Shown here: piece after piece, positions 34,199 through 42,094 of the stretch
Layout: each line of letters begins with the position of its first letter
Numbering within the stretch: the first letter of the stretch is position 1
Assembly (NCBI GenBank): GCA_018436705.1
Contig: JAHDLA010000019.1
Span: 1 to 64,000 of the forward strand
Origin: Sedimentibacter sp.
GTDB taxonomy: Bacteria > Bacillota > Clostridia > Tissierellales > Sedimentibacteraceae
DNA length: 64,000 nucleotides
Direction: 5' to 3'
Translations under genes and position numbers: made by a program
Notes under the pieces: model-generated
The model's database searches: none
Told to the model about the DNA's origin: nothing
What the model saw: the letters and a program-made list of their open reading frames with translations, nothing else

Positions 34199-35275
34199 CT
34201 AAATATTTTTGTTGTATGACTCCAAATATTCAAAAGCATTCTTTATCATTTCCGGTGTAACCCTGTACGGATAATGACGTACATCTATACCCTTTAAAGC
34301 CTTTTCTATTACACTGTCCACATCGTCCATTGAGCAATGTATATCTTCAAGCTTTGTGGGCAGTCCTATAGTATTGTTAAAGTTAAAAATTCGTTCAAAT
34401 TCTTTTTCTTGTTTATCCACTATAAGCAAAATTAAAATACCGTATGACACTATTTCCCCATGCAAATGTCCATATTTCTCAATTTGCGGTATTATTGTGA
34501 ACCCATTGTATATTGCGTGAGCAAGGCCTGTTGTTATGTCTATGCTAACAAGATTTGAAACAAAACCTGTTGATATAATAACACCAAGTATTATTTCCTC
34601 CAATTCACTGGATACCTTATTGTTTTTACAATCATTCAAGGCTTTCATTCCATTTTTTACAAATGGTTGACTACACATATTTGCCACATGCACTCCCATA
34701 GCCTGTGAATGTTTCAGTTCATCTCCTCTGCTGGATACAGAACTTTCATAATATTTTGCCATGGAATCGCCTATTCCTGCCCATAGATATTTATCAGGCG
34801 CCTGCGCTATTATTTCGCTGTCGATAAATATATGAGTTGCCGGGATAGTTGAAAATGAATATTCTCTCAATGAACCGTCCGGATGATATAATATTCCAAG
34901 GCTTGTACATGCAGCACATGTAGATGCTATGGTAGGAAACGTAAAAAATTTCCTATTAGTCCTTTGAGCCAGCACCTTACATGTATCCATTGCTTTGCCT
35001 CCACCAACAGCAAAAATCATGTTTGCCTCAATAACTTCTGGTATGGAATTCAATCTATCAATATTTTCTACTGAAGCTTCTCCTCCGTATGGGAAAAAAC
35101 CTGTGATTTCAAGTTCACTTCCTTTTACAGACTCCTGAATTTTATTTTTAGCGGCTTTTATTGCTCTTTCTCCACCTATAACAACCGCCTTTTTACCGAA
35201 TGGGCTGCATATTTTTACTACTTCCTTATAAGCATCAGGTCCTATTGTGTAACCTGGAAATAATTGTGTGTTCAT
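34199..35275 (-). CDS. Iron-containing alcohol dehydrogenase family protein (GldA-like)
   Basis: A 358-residue NAD(P)-dependent dehydrogenase of the glycerol dehydrogenase branch. Cofactor-binding blocks AVGGGKAMDTCKVLAQR and FTFPTIASTCAACTSLGILY are clear. Metal ligands are expected at WAGIGDSMAKYYE (Asp), GLAHAIYNGF (His) and HLHGEIVSYG (His). Substrate is unknown; glycerol, small hydroxy-acids or ketones are possible. It follows the YkvI-like transporter gene by about 35 bases and would share the T-box-controlled transcript, suggesting that it handles a related compound. AAGGAG precedes the ATG. Confidence 0.88.
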   Translation of the reverse strand: MNTQLFPGYTIGPDAYKEVVKICSPFGKKAVVIGGERAIKAAKNKIQESVKGSELEITGFFPYGGEASVENIDRLNSIPEVIEANMIFAVGGGKAMDTCKVLAQRTNRKFFTFPTIASTCAACTSLGILYHPDGSLREYSFSTIPATHIFIDSEIIAQAPDKYLWAGIGDSMAKYYESSVSSRGDELKHSQAMGVHVANMCSQPFVKNGMKALNDCKNNKVSSELEEIILGVIISTGFVSNLVSIDITTGLAHAIYNGFTIIPQIEKYGHLHGEIVSYGILILLIVDKQEKEFERIFNFNNTIGLPTKLEDIHCSMDDVDSVIEKALKGIDVRHYPYRVTPEMIKNAFEYLESYNKNI

Positions 35276-35310
35276 AATTTTGTCTCCTTATATTGTAATT
35301 GCTAAACATA

Positions 35311-36510
35311 CTAACATTCTGTCTTTTCGGCGAATCCGTTGTATGGTTCAGTTAATATGTCAGCTTTAGCACAGCTTTGTTCTTTTAAAAATTTTCTATT
35401 CTTGTAAGCACCTATTGTCAAGAATGGAATTATTATAATTGCAATACCCAGGTATCCCATGTAACCGTAGCCATACTTAATAATTTTATCTAATCCAACC
35501 ATTGAAATTCCCATAGATAAAATCATTATGAACCCTGATACTACAATTCTTCTTCCTATAACATTTTTTATGCTTTCAAGCATTTTCGACTTGTCAAATT
35601 TGTCTACAAAGCCATAAATTGTCGTCACGCCTGTAGAAATAAAGCAAAGGAACAAGCATATATTGTATGCCCAAAATACATATGATTTACCAAGTTGCCT
35701 GGCTATATACAGAGCCGGCAGAGTTATTTCTCCGGCCTGAGTAAACTCCGCATACCACCCTAACAACATAATTACTGACAACACAAGTGCAATTGAATTA
35801 ATTATAAATGAAATCATCATGGAACGAGATACCTCTTTAGGACTTTTTAATACTCTGCCGCAAGATATCATCGTAGGTATAACCACCGATTGAAAACCAG
35901 CATAAGTAAATGCTTTTAGAATTCCTGTTCCAATGTTCGCAGTCCCGGATTTAACAGCAAATATATTTGATACTTCAGGCATTCTTGCATTTATTCCCAG
36001 CATGAATATTACAGCGCACGAAGTTAATATTCCTATTGACATTACAGTTGATGCTTTAGCAACCAGCGTTGCTCCAAAAATAGTCAATAAAAGCAGAATT
36101 CCTCCTACTGTCAAAATAGCATATACATATTGAATACCATATGTTTTGTTAAGTAACGATGCCGCTCCTGCAATAACAGCACCCACCGCACACAAAACCA
36201 TCGTATAAAAGTAAATATCAAACAATATAGAAATTTTATCAAACGGATGGTACAGAGTCTGAAACAGCTCCTTAGAGCTGGTAAGCCCCCTGGTATTATA
36301 CATAATAATGCATTCTCTAATAGTCAATGTCAGTATTGCCATAGCAATCACTGCCATAAAAGGTGCAACCCACCCATACTGCACATAATACTGTGTTGCC
36401 TGATTTCCTGTAGCAAAGCCTCCTCCGGCATGCGAACTAAACAGAACGCATGCAACTGAAATTACTCCTGCCATACTCATGTTTCTTGTTGTTTGTCTTT
36501 GTTTTTCCAT
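35311..36510 (-). CDS. YkvI family membrane transporter
   Basis: A 399-residue integral membrane protein with about ten helices. The opening AGVISVACVLFSSHAGGGFATGNQATQYYVQYGW (in short pieces SSHAGGGFATGNQ) and TYAGFQSVVIPTMISCG are YkvI hallmarks; the fold resembles amino-acid/Na+ symporters with a broken first helix. Function in the family is not established. Here a T-box leader with a probable Leu (CUA) specifier precedes it, so it is likely an amino-acid importer. GAGGTA precedes the ATG. The GldA-like gene follows. Confidence 0.88.
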   Translation of the reverse strand: MEKQRQTTRNMSMAGVISVACVLFSSHAGGGFATGNQATQYYVQYGWVAPFMAVIAMAILTLTIRECIIMYNTRGLTSSKELFQTLYHPFDKISILFDIYFYTMVLCAVGAVIAGAASLLNKTYGIQYVYAILTVGGILLLLTIFGATLVAKASTVMSIGILTSCAVIFMLGINARMPEVSNIFAVKSGTANIGTGILKAFTYAGFQSVVIPTMISCGRVLKSPKEVSRSMMISFIINSIALVLSVIMLLGWYAEFTQAGEITLPALYIARQLGKSYVFWAYNICLFLCFISTGVTTIYGFVDKFDKSKMLESIKNVIGRRIVVSGFIMILSMGISMVGLDKIIKYGYGYMGYLGIAIIIIPFLTIGAYKNRKFLKEQSCAKADILTEPYNGFAEKTEC

Positions 36511-36572
36511 TTTTAATACCTCTCATGATTTTAGTTTAAATACACTGTTTGTCAGTTATCCATGAGAAAGGC

Positions 36573-36615
36573 AAAAAAAACTCCCTCTCTCAGGGTATAC
36601 TAATCCCTAAGAGAC
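36573..36615 (-). terminator. Terminator of the T-box leader
   Basis: Minus strand CTCTTAGGG (plus 36605-36613) pairs with CCCTGAGAG (plus 36587-36595) with one G-U, followed by GAGGGAG and T8. The competing antiterminator includes the T-box sequence at 36633-36646. Confidence 0.9.
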
Positions 36616-36870
36616 GGAAGACATATATCTTTCGCGGTACCACTCTTATTCATTTCATGTGAAATGCGCTCTCCAGATACGGATTATTTCTAATCGATAT
36701 CCTGCCATTTTTAACGATTGGCTTATTCGTACCTACCTACTTAATTTTTCGGAAGATCCGCTCCAAGGCTAGTTCAGCATCTCGTAGAATATTGTTTTTC
36801 ACCATCCAACAACTCTCTTAATTCACTAAAATGCTTAATACTCCTTATCACAGCGTTTATGTTGCTCATT
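36573..36870 (-). ncRNA. T-box riboswitch, probable leucine (CUA) specifier
   Basis: The minus strand carries AGAGTGGTACCGCG (plus 36633-36646), matching the T-box consensus, then a terminator with T8. Stem I: CGCT at 36855-36852 pairs with AGCG near 36760, AAGG pairs with CCTT, and AGUA lies opposite GAA as in specifier loops. The triplet after GAA is CUA (36770-36772), followed by G, which codes for Leu. The discriminator-contact base in UGGU would pair with A73, as in tRNA-Leu. It controls the YkvI-like transporter and probably the dehydrogenase gene. Confidence 0.93.
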
Positions 36871-36889
36871 AATTTATGTATTTTTTAGG

Positions 36890-36919
36890 ATTATAACACC
36901 AGCACAAATTCTTTGTCAA
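36890..36919 (-). promoter_or_regulatory. Sigma-A promoter of the T-box leader
   Basis: Minus strand TTGACA (plus 36914-36919) and TATAAT (plus 36890-36895), both perfect, 18 bases apart, about 20 bases before Stem I. Confidence 0.85.
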
Positions 36920-37074
36920 TAAAATTTTATAAATATACTAAAATTATTTTTATAATTATGTTTAACATTCTTTTATTACATAATTATGTTCATTTATTGA
37001 ACAAAAAAACTGCAGCTTAATATTATAATATATGATATTTATTTTTATCAAAATTATCGGAAAGGAACTATAAA

Positions 37075-37566
37075 ATGGTAAATTTTAATCCGGATGATCT
37101 ATATATCGAATTTGTAAATGTTACTGCCACAGAACCCATCATACCCAGACGTTACACTTTAACACATTCCGATTTAACAGGAGATCAATTTTTAACAATT
37201 GGTTTGGATTTTGCTTATAATAGAATTAACCCTAACAGAGATGAAGTTATGGGAGAATGGATACAAGATGGAGAAAGTTATCTCTACTACGTTTATTTAT
37301 ATGTAAATGGGAGGTATACTACTCCCGAAGTCAAGGCAGTGCGTGAAGCCATATTCAGAAATAATCTTCCAGCAGCTCTAGAAGCCATAAGATATGGCGA
37401 CAGAAGATTTTTTACCGCTCACCCAGAGCTTGACAATATTCCTATAATAGTTTATTTTCTATCCACCGATCCTAATTTTAATAAAACAGAGAATTGGGGT
37501 ACATTTTCTGATTACAATATGACTTTTGCACAAAGATATCGCTATAATAAAAAAAGCCCGAAATAA
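37075..37566 (+). CDS. Staygreen (SGR) family protein
   Basis: A 163-residue protein with the staygreen signature: FNPDDLYIEF, then PRRYTLTHSDLTGDQFLTIG (residues 23-42), RDEVMGEW, VREAIFRNNLPAALEAIRYGDRRFF and HPELDNIPIIVYF. The Asp and Cys/His positions that matter for Mg-dechelation in plant SGR cannot be verified by eye, but THSD and RYGDR are intact. Plant SGR removes Mg from chlorophyll a; bacterial homologues in non-photosynthetic clostridia have no assigned natural substrate. It stands alone on the plus strand, with GGAAAGG before the ATG. Its stop codon lies inside a bidirectional terminator. Confidence 0.9.
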   Translation: MVNFNPDDLYIEFVNVTATEPIIPRRYTLTHSDLTGDQFLTIGLDFAYNRINPNRDEVMGEWIQDGESYLYYVYLYVNGRYTTPEVKAVREAIFRNNLPAALEAIRYGDRRFFTAHPELDNIPIIVYFLSTDPNFNKTENWGTFSDYNMTFAQRYRYNKKSPK

Positions 37567-37579
37567 TCGGGCATTTTTT
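37550..37579. terminator. Bidirectional terminator between the staygreen gene and the hydroxybutyrate operon
   Basis: GCCCGA (37556-37561) and TCGGGC (37567-37572) form a stem with A-run before and T-run after, so it works for both converging transcripts. The stop codon of the staygreen gene lies in the loop. Confidence 0.9.
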
Positions 37580-37602
37580 ATTATATCTTTCTAAAATTTA
37601 CA

Positions 37603-38547
37603 TCAGCTGTTATGAATATGCTTCAGCATTTTGTAGAAGTTCTCATCTCTTCTGGCCATAGCCTCATCACCCTTACCGTCTGAATAATCATACCATCCTT
37701 TTCCGGATTTAACTCCAAACACACTGTTATCCATAAGCTCTTGCTGAAGTTTTGTCGGATTTTTTTCAGCGCTAAGTTCATTAAACAAGTATGATGATAT
37801 ATAGTAAAAGGTGTCAAGGCCGCCTAAATCTGCTGTCTCGAAAGGACCAAGCACAGGATATCTGAACCCAGGCCCGTACTTCATTGCTTTATCAACATCT
37901 TCAACAGTTGCTATGCCTTCTTCTACAATTTTTAATGCTTCTCTGTATACTGCAAATTGTATTCTGTTTCCTATAAATCCGTTGACATCCTTCAATACAA
38001 CAACAGACTCTTTACCTATTTTATCAACTATCTGCTGTAATGTTTCAACTGTTTCTTCAGATGTTTCGTCTGCTTTAATGAGTTCAATTAATGGTATGAT
38101 GTGCGGAGGGTTCCACCAATGCATCCCGATAAATCTTTTTTTATTTATTACTTTCTCGCTTATTCCATTTATACTCAAGCCTGACGTATTTGTGGCAAAT
38201 ATGCAGTCATTTTTAGCAATTGATTCAACCTCAGCCCAATAGTCCTGCTTTATTCCCATTTTTTCTATTATTGCTTCTATAATTAGATCTGCATCCTTGA
38301 AAGCTTTTTTTTCAGTAGAAAATGAAATATGCTTTAATGCATCTTGAGCCTCTTTCTCAGTTAACAAACCTTCATTTATTAATGTTTTTTGATTTAAATG
38401 TATAATCCTTTTTGTATTTTCCAAAAACTTTTCAGCTAAATCCACAACAACTACATCATATCCGTTCTGTGCAAAGATTTGGGCTATACCTGAGCCCATT
38501 GTGCCTCCTCCGGCAACGCCTATTTTTTTAATGTCTTCTGCTTTCAT
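37603..38547 (-). CDS. 3-hydroxyacyl-CoA (3-hydroxybutyryl-CoA) dehydrogenase
   Basis: A 314-residue NAD-dependent dehydrogenase. The start MKAEDIKKIGVAGGGTMGSG (ATG 38545-38547, preceded by GGAGG) contains the dinucleotide-binding GxGxxG. The catalytic His lies in GMHWWNPPH, which departs from the GTHFFNP seen in classical Hbd, and the C-terminal dimer domain includes NGFIGNRIQFAVYREAL and GPFETADLGGLDTF. It is the last gene of the acetoacetate/hydroxybutyrate operon. Because of the WW motif the true substrate could be a related hydroxyacyl compound. A longer frame from 38619 has no ribosome binding site. Confidence 0.9.
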   Translation of the reverse strand: MKAEDIKKIGVAGGGTMGSGIAQIFAQNGYDVVVVDLAEKFLENTKRIIHLNQKTLINEGLLTEKEAQDALKHISFSTEKKAFKDADLIIEAIIEKMGIKQDYWAEVESIAKNDCIFATNTSGLSINGISEKVINKKRFIGMHWWNPPHIIPLIELIKADETSEETVETLQQIVDKIGKESVVVLKDVNGFIGNRIQFAVYREALKIVEEGIATVEDVDKAMKYGPGFRYPVLGPFETADLGGLDTFYYISSYLFNELSAEKNPTKLQQELMDNSVFGVKSGKGWYDYSDGKGDEAMARRDENFYKMLKHIHNS

Positions 38548-38589
38548 TTTATTCCTCCTTATGTAAATATCAACAAAATTCATACAATA

Positions 38590-38616
38590 ATGAAGATGCG
38601 TTTTCTGCATCTTCAT
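38590..38616. repeat. Intercistronic hairpin between gntP and the hydroxyacyl-CoA dehydrogenase gene
   Basis: ATGAAGATGC (38590-38599) and GCATCTTCAT (38607-38616) are perfect 10-bp inverted repeats with a 7-base loop. No T-run follows on the minus strand. It may stabilise or process the operon mRNA. Confidence 0.55.
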
Positions 38617-38625
38617 CACTATTTT

Positions 38626-39912
38626 TTAGTAAATTCCCAAGCTTCCTATAAGTATTGCAGGTATTGATGCAACTAACGGGAGAACAAGTGAAGTCATACA
38701 AATATCTATATACGAATCCTTGTGAGTCATTCCTGTAACTGCCAGAAGCGTTAATACAGCACCATTGTGCGGAAGAGTATCAAGACCTCCTGATGCCAGT
38801 GAAGCCACCCTATGGAACGCCTCAGGGCTTATTCCTGTCTCCATTGCTATTGCCAGATATTTTTCACCCAATGCCTCAAGTGCTATACTCATACCTCCTG
38901 ACGCTGAACCTGTAGCTCCTGCCAACAGGTTAACCGCAATTGCTTCAGAAATAAGCGGAGTTCCTGGAACATTGAGCAATATTCCGGTCAAAGTTGCAAA
39001 ACCGGGAACTGTTTTAACTACAGTTCCGAACCCAACAGCAGCCGCAGTGTTTAGAATAGCAGTAATAGAACCGACTGCACCGTTACTGATTGATTTTGTA
39101 AACCCTTGGTATTTATTGAAATTTAAAATCATAGCCAAGATAATACCGCATAATAACGCAATAACTATATCCCAGTCAAAAATATTCATGGTAACTATTA
39201 CAGTAACCAGCGGAAGGAATGACAGAAACGGGTTAGGAAGCTTGCTGTAATCAATGACTGCTACCTCTTTGTTTTTAGGTTCTGTAAAAACATCTCCGGC
39301 TGCAGTAAATTTCTTTTCTCTTCTCTGTAGCCACAAAACTCCAAGTACAAACATGAGCACCGCTGCTAATGTTCCCATTATAGGAGCAGCCGTAGGTGAA
39401 GTGCCGTAATAAGTTGTAGGAATAATATTTTGGATTTGAGGTGTACCTGGTATTGCAGTCATGGTAAATGTAAATGACCCTAGTGCTATAGCTCCTGGTA
39501 TCAACTTTCTTGTAATGTTAGCTTCTCTGAATAATTCAAGTGCTAAAGGATACATTGCAAAAACAACAACAAACAGTGAAATTCCTCCATACGTTAAAAC
39601 TCCGCATCCAACAACTACTCCGATAATTGCTCTTTTTGCTCCCAGTGTTTTAGTCAACCAATGAGCTATTGATTTTGCAGAGCCTGTATAATCCATTAAA
39701 TGACCGAAAATTGCACCAAGCATAAATACAGGAAACCATGACTTAACATATCCGGCAAGTCCGGTCATGTATGTTTCTCTGTACAATTCAAGAGCATTAA
39801 GACCTCCTGACAGACCAACTACCAATGCACAAACAGGCGCAACCCATAAAATTGAATACCCTCTATAGGCTAAAAACATTAAAAGAACTAATCCTATAAT
39901 AATACCTAACAT
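38626..39912 (-). CDS. GntP family permease, probably for 3-hydroxybutyrate or a related acid
   Basis: A 428-residue carrier with about twelve helices and the GntP pattern (MLGIIIGLVLLMFLAYRGYSILWVAP at the start, LGAIFGHLMDYTGSAKSIAHWL, AIPGTPQIQNIIPTTYYGT, GSASGGMSIALEALG, LDTLPHNGAVLTLL). GntP proteins import gluconate or hydroxy-acids with protons. Its position between 3-hydroxybutyrate dehydrogenase and hydroxyacyl-CoA dehydrogenase, in one operon with thiolase and CoA-transferase, points to 3-hydroxybutyrate or acetoacetate. AGGAGG precedes the ATG. Confidence 0.92.
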   Translation of the reverse strand: MLGIIIGLVLLMFLAYRGYSILWVAPVCALVVGLSGGLNALELYRETYMTGLAGYVKSWFPVFMLGAIFGHLMDYTGSAKSIAHWLTKTLGAKRAIIGVVVGCGVLTYGGISLFVVVFAMYPLALELFREANITRKLIPGAIALGSFTFTMTAIPGTPQIQNIIPTTYYGTSPTAAPIMGTLAAVLMFVLGVLWLQRREKKFTAAGDVFTEPKNKEVAVIDYSKLPNPFLSFLPLVTVIVTMNIFDWDIVIALLCGIILAMILNFNKYQGFTKSISNGAVGSITAILNTAAAVGFGTVVKTVPGFATLTGILLNVPGTPLISEAIAVNLLAGATGSASGGMSIALEALGEKYLAIAMETGISPEAFHRVASLASGGLDTLPHNGAVLTLLAVTGMTHKDSYIDICMTSLVLPLVASIPAILIGSLGIY

Positions 39913-39983
39913 ATATTTTCCTCCTGTCTTTTTTATTGAAATTTGTGTGCAGCCTCAGCATTGCCGAAGCTGCAATTAAAATG

Positions 39984-40745
39984 CTAAGATGCAGTCCATC
40001 CGCAGTCAATTGTAAACATGCTGCCTGTTATGCAGTCTCCTGTTTCCGAGCACAAAAATTTTGTAACTTCAGCAACATCTTTAGGCTCCAATAACTTTTT
40101 AACGAATGCCTTTGTAAGCATTATATCAGAAACAACCTTATCTTCTGGAATTCCGTGACTCTTTGCCTGATCCGCAATTTGCTTATCAACCAATGGAGTT
40201 CTTACATATGAAGGGCAAATCATATTGCAGGTAATACCGTATTTCCCGCCTTCGACTGCGGAAGTTTTTGTTAACCCTCCGAGACCATGTTTAGCGGATA
40301 TATACGCAACCTTATATTCTGAAGCAATTAATCCGTGGATTGACCCCATGTTTATGATTCTTCCCCATCCTTGAGCTTTCATGGATGGCCAGACATATTT
40401 TGTTAATAAGAACGGCGCTGTCAACATTAAATCCATCATAAATTTCCATTTATCCTCAGGAAACTCTTCAATCGGGCATACTGTCTGTATTCCTGCAACA
40501 TTGACAAGTACATCAACCTTAGTATGTTTCTCAAGAGCAAAATCGACTAAACTCTTACAGTCTTCCTGTTTACTCAAATCTGTCTTTACATATGAAGCGT
40601 TCAATCTGTCTGCTTCTTCTTTTAATTTATCTTCATTAATATCAGCCATTACTACTTTAGCGCCTTCATTTGAAAACGCTTCTGCTATAGCCAGGCCTAT
40701 TCCGCTGGCAGCTCCGGTAACTATGCAAACTCTATTTTCTAACAT
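39984..40745 (-). CDS. bdhA: 3-hydroxybutyrate dehydrogenase (SDR family)
   Basis: Short-chain dehydrogenase of 253 aa oxidising (R)-3-hydroxybutyrate to acetoacetate with NAD. The glycine motif is TGAASGIG (about 10-17), the NVAG block is VNVAGIQ, and the catalytic Ser135, Tyr148 and Lys152 are in NMGSIHG and YISAKHG. The MGSIHGLIAS and EGGKYGITCNMICPSYVRTPLV regions resemble D-beta-hydroxybutyrate dehydrogenases. The gene lies between the CoA-transferase genes and gntP. AGGAGG precedes the ATG. Confidence 0.92.
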   Translation of the reverse strand: MLENRVCIVTGAASGIGLAIAEAFSNEGAKVVMADINEDKLKEEADRLNASYVKTDLSKQEDCKSLVDFALEKHTKVDVLVNVAGIQTVCPIEEFPEDKWKFMMDLMLTAPFLLTKYVWPSMKAQGWGRIINMGSIHGLIASEYKVAYISAKHGLGGLTKTSAVEGGKYGITCNMICPSYVRTPLVDKQIADQAKSHGIPEDKVVSDIMLTKAFVKKLLEPKDVAEVTKFLCSETGDCITGSMFTIDCGWTAS

Positions 40746-40770
40746 GAAATCCTCCTGTTTAATTAATTTA

Positions 40771-41421
40771 CTATATTTCTATATGCTTAAGATTTTCATC
40801 AACAATCAGTGTTGCTTCTGTAGCAGCCTGAACATCCTCAACAGAATATTCCGGGTTGATTTCTTTCAGAACAATTCCTTTATCTGTAACTTCCATAACT
40901 CCCATTTCCGTAACTATTAAGTCTACAGCATTAACGGCTGTCAACGGAAGCTTGCATTGCTTCAATATTTTATGGTTTCCTTTTGCTGTATGGCTCATGG
41001 CAACGATAACTCTCTTTGCTCCTGTTACCAAATCCATTGCTCCACCCATTCCGGGAACCATTTTTCCTGGTACCATCCAGTTTGCAAGATTTCCTTTTTC
41101 ATCAACCTCCAATGCTCCGAGAACCGTAGCATCTACATGGCCACCTCTGATAATAGCGAATGAATCAGCACTGTCAAAAAATGAGCCTCCCGGATTTATC
41201 GTAACAGGTATGCCTCCTGCATTTACAAGATACGGATCTTCCTCACCCTCTTCAGGCACAGGACCAATTCCAAGAAATCCGTTCTCTGACTGCAATGTAA
41301 TCTCTATTCCCTCAGGAAGAAAATTTGCAACCATTGTAGGAAGCCCAATTCCAAGATTAACAACATCTCCGTCATTTAATTCCTTGGCGACTCTTCTGGC
41401 AATATATTCTTTATCATTCAT
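40771..41421 (-). CDS. ctfB: 3-oxoacid (acetoacetate/butyrate) CoA-transferase, subunit B
   Basis: Beta subunit of a family I CoA-transferase, 216 aa. The catalytic glutamate is Glu46 in LQSENGFLGIGP. Other conserved parts are VNLGIGLPTMVANFLPEG, GGHVDATVLGALEVDEKGNLANW and GGAMDLVTGAKRVIVAM. It activates acetoacetate with a donor acyl-CoA. The start overlaps the stop of subunit A (TAATG). AtoA is an equivalent name; the substrate range is not visible in sequence. Confidence 0.94.
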   Translation of the reverse strand: MNDKEYIARRVAKELNDGDVVNLGIGLPTMVANFLPEGIEITLQSENGFLGIGPVPEEGEEDPYLVNAGGIPVTINPGGSFFDSADSFAIIRGGHVDATVLGALEVDEKGNLANWMVPGKMVPGMGGAMDLVTGAKRVIVAMSHTAKGNHKILKQCKLPLTAVNAVDLIVTEMGVMEVTDKGIVLKEINPEYSVEDVQAATEATLIVDENLKHIEI

Positions 41422-42083
41422 TACGCTTCACCTCCAGCATCAACAATATAATCAACGAAAATTCCCGGTGTCATAACATCATCAGGGTCAATTTCCCCTA
41501 CTTCAACAACTTGGTCAGCTTCAACAACTACCACATCGGCTGCAGTTGCCATCATAGTATTAAAGTTCCTTGTGGCTTTCGCATACCTTACGTTGCCTTT
41601 TTTATCAACCTTTGCACCCACTATTAATGCTATATCAGCTCTTAAAGGCTTCTCAAGAAGATATTCTTTTCCATCTATTGTTATGATGTCTTTCCCTTCA
41701 GCAACTATCGTACCGATTCCTGTGGGTGTTAATACACCTCCCAAACCTGCACCTGCTGCTCTTATTCTTTCTGCAAGTGTTCCTTGCGGAACAAGTTCAA
41801 CATTCATTTCACCTGAATTCATTTGTCTTCCTGTTTCTTTGTTTGTTCCCACATGTGATGCAATTAATTTTTTTACCTGCTTGTTAACTATTAATTTGCC
41901 TATACCTATTTCAGGGAACGATGTGTCATTGGCTATAAGGGTTAAGTCCTTTACACCTTTTTCCACCAGCGCATCAACAATAACGTACGGGTTTTTGCAC
42001 CCTAAAAATCCTCCGACCATTATTGTCATTCCGTCATGAACCATATCCACTGCTTCTTCAACTGTAATCAATTTATCTTTCAA
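41421..42083 (-). CDS. ctfA: 3-oxoacid (acetoacetate/butyrate) CoA-transferase, subunit A
   Basis: Alpha subunit, 220 aa, with (M)KDKLITVEEAVDMVHDGMTIMVGGFLGC at the start, GVKDLTLIANDTSFP, and the VELVPQGTLAERIRAAGAGLGGVLTPTG block typical of AtoD/CtfA. It begins with TTG (42081-42083), preceded by a strong AGGGGG; no in-frame ATG is nearer. It is the second gene of the operon, 11 bases after thiolase, and overlaps ctfB by one base. Confidence 0.94.
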   Translation of the reverse strand: MKDKLITVEEAVDMVHDGMTIMVGGFLGCKNPYVIVDALVEKGVKDLTLIANDTSFPEIGIGKLIVNKQVKKLIASHVGTNKETGRQMNSGEMNVELVPQGTLAERIRAAGAGLGGVLTPTGIGTIVAEGKDIITIDGKEYLLEKPLRADIALIVGAKVDKKGNVRYAKATRNFNTMMATAADVVVVEADQVVEVGEIDPDDVMTPGIFVDYIVDAGGEA

Positions 42084-42094
42084 AGTGCATCCCC

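Noticed and set aside
38765..39250. 161-aa plus-strand open frame within gntP
   Set aside because: Antisense shadow of a membrane protein gene; no start signal, no recognisable domain.
40856..41476. 206-aa plus-strand open frame over the CoA-transferase genes
   Set aside because: Shadow of ctfB/ctfA in the opposite strand. It is Pro/Thr/Ser-rich without a ribosome binding site, whereas the minus-strand genes have full family motifs.
41572..42039. 155-aa plus-strand open frame within ctfA
   Set aside because: Antisense shadow; the minus-strand frame is a complete CoA-transferase subunit.
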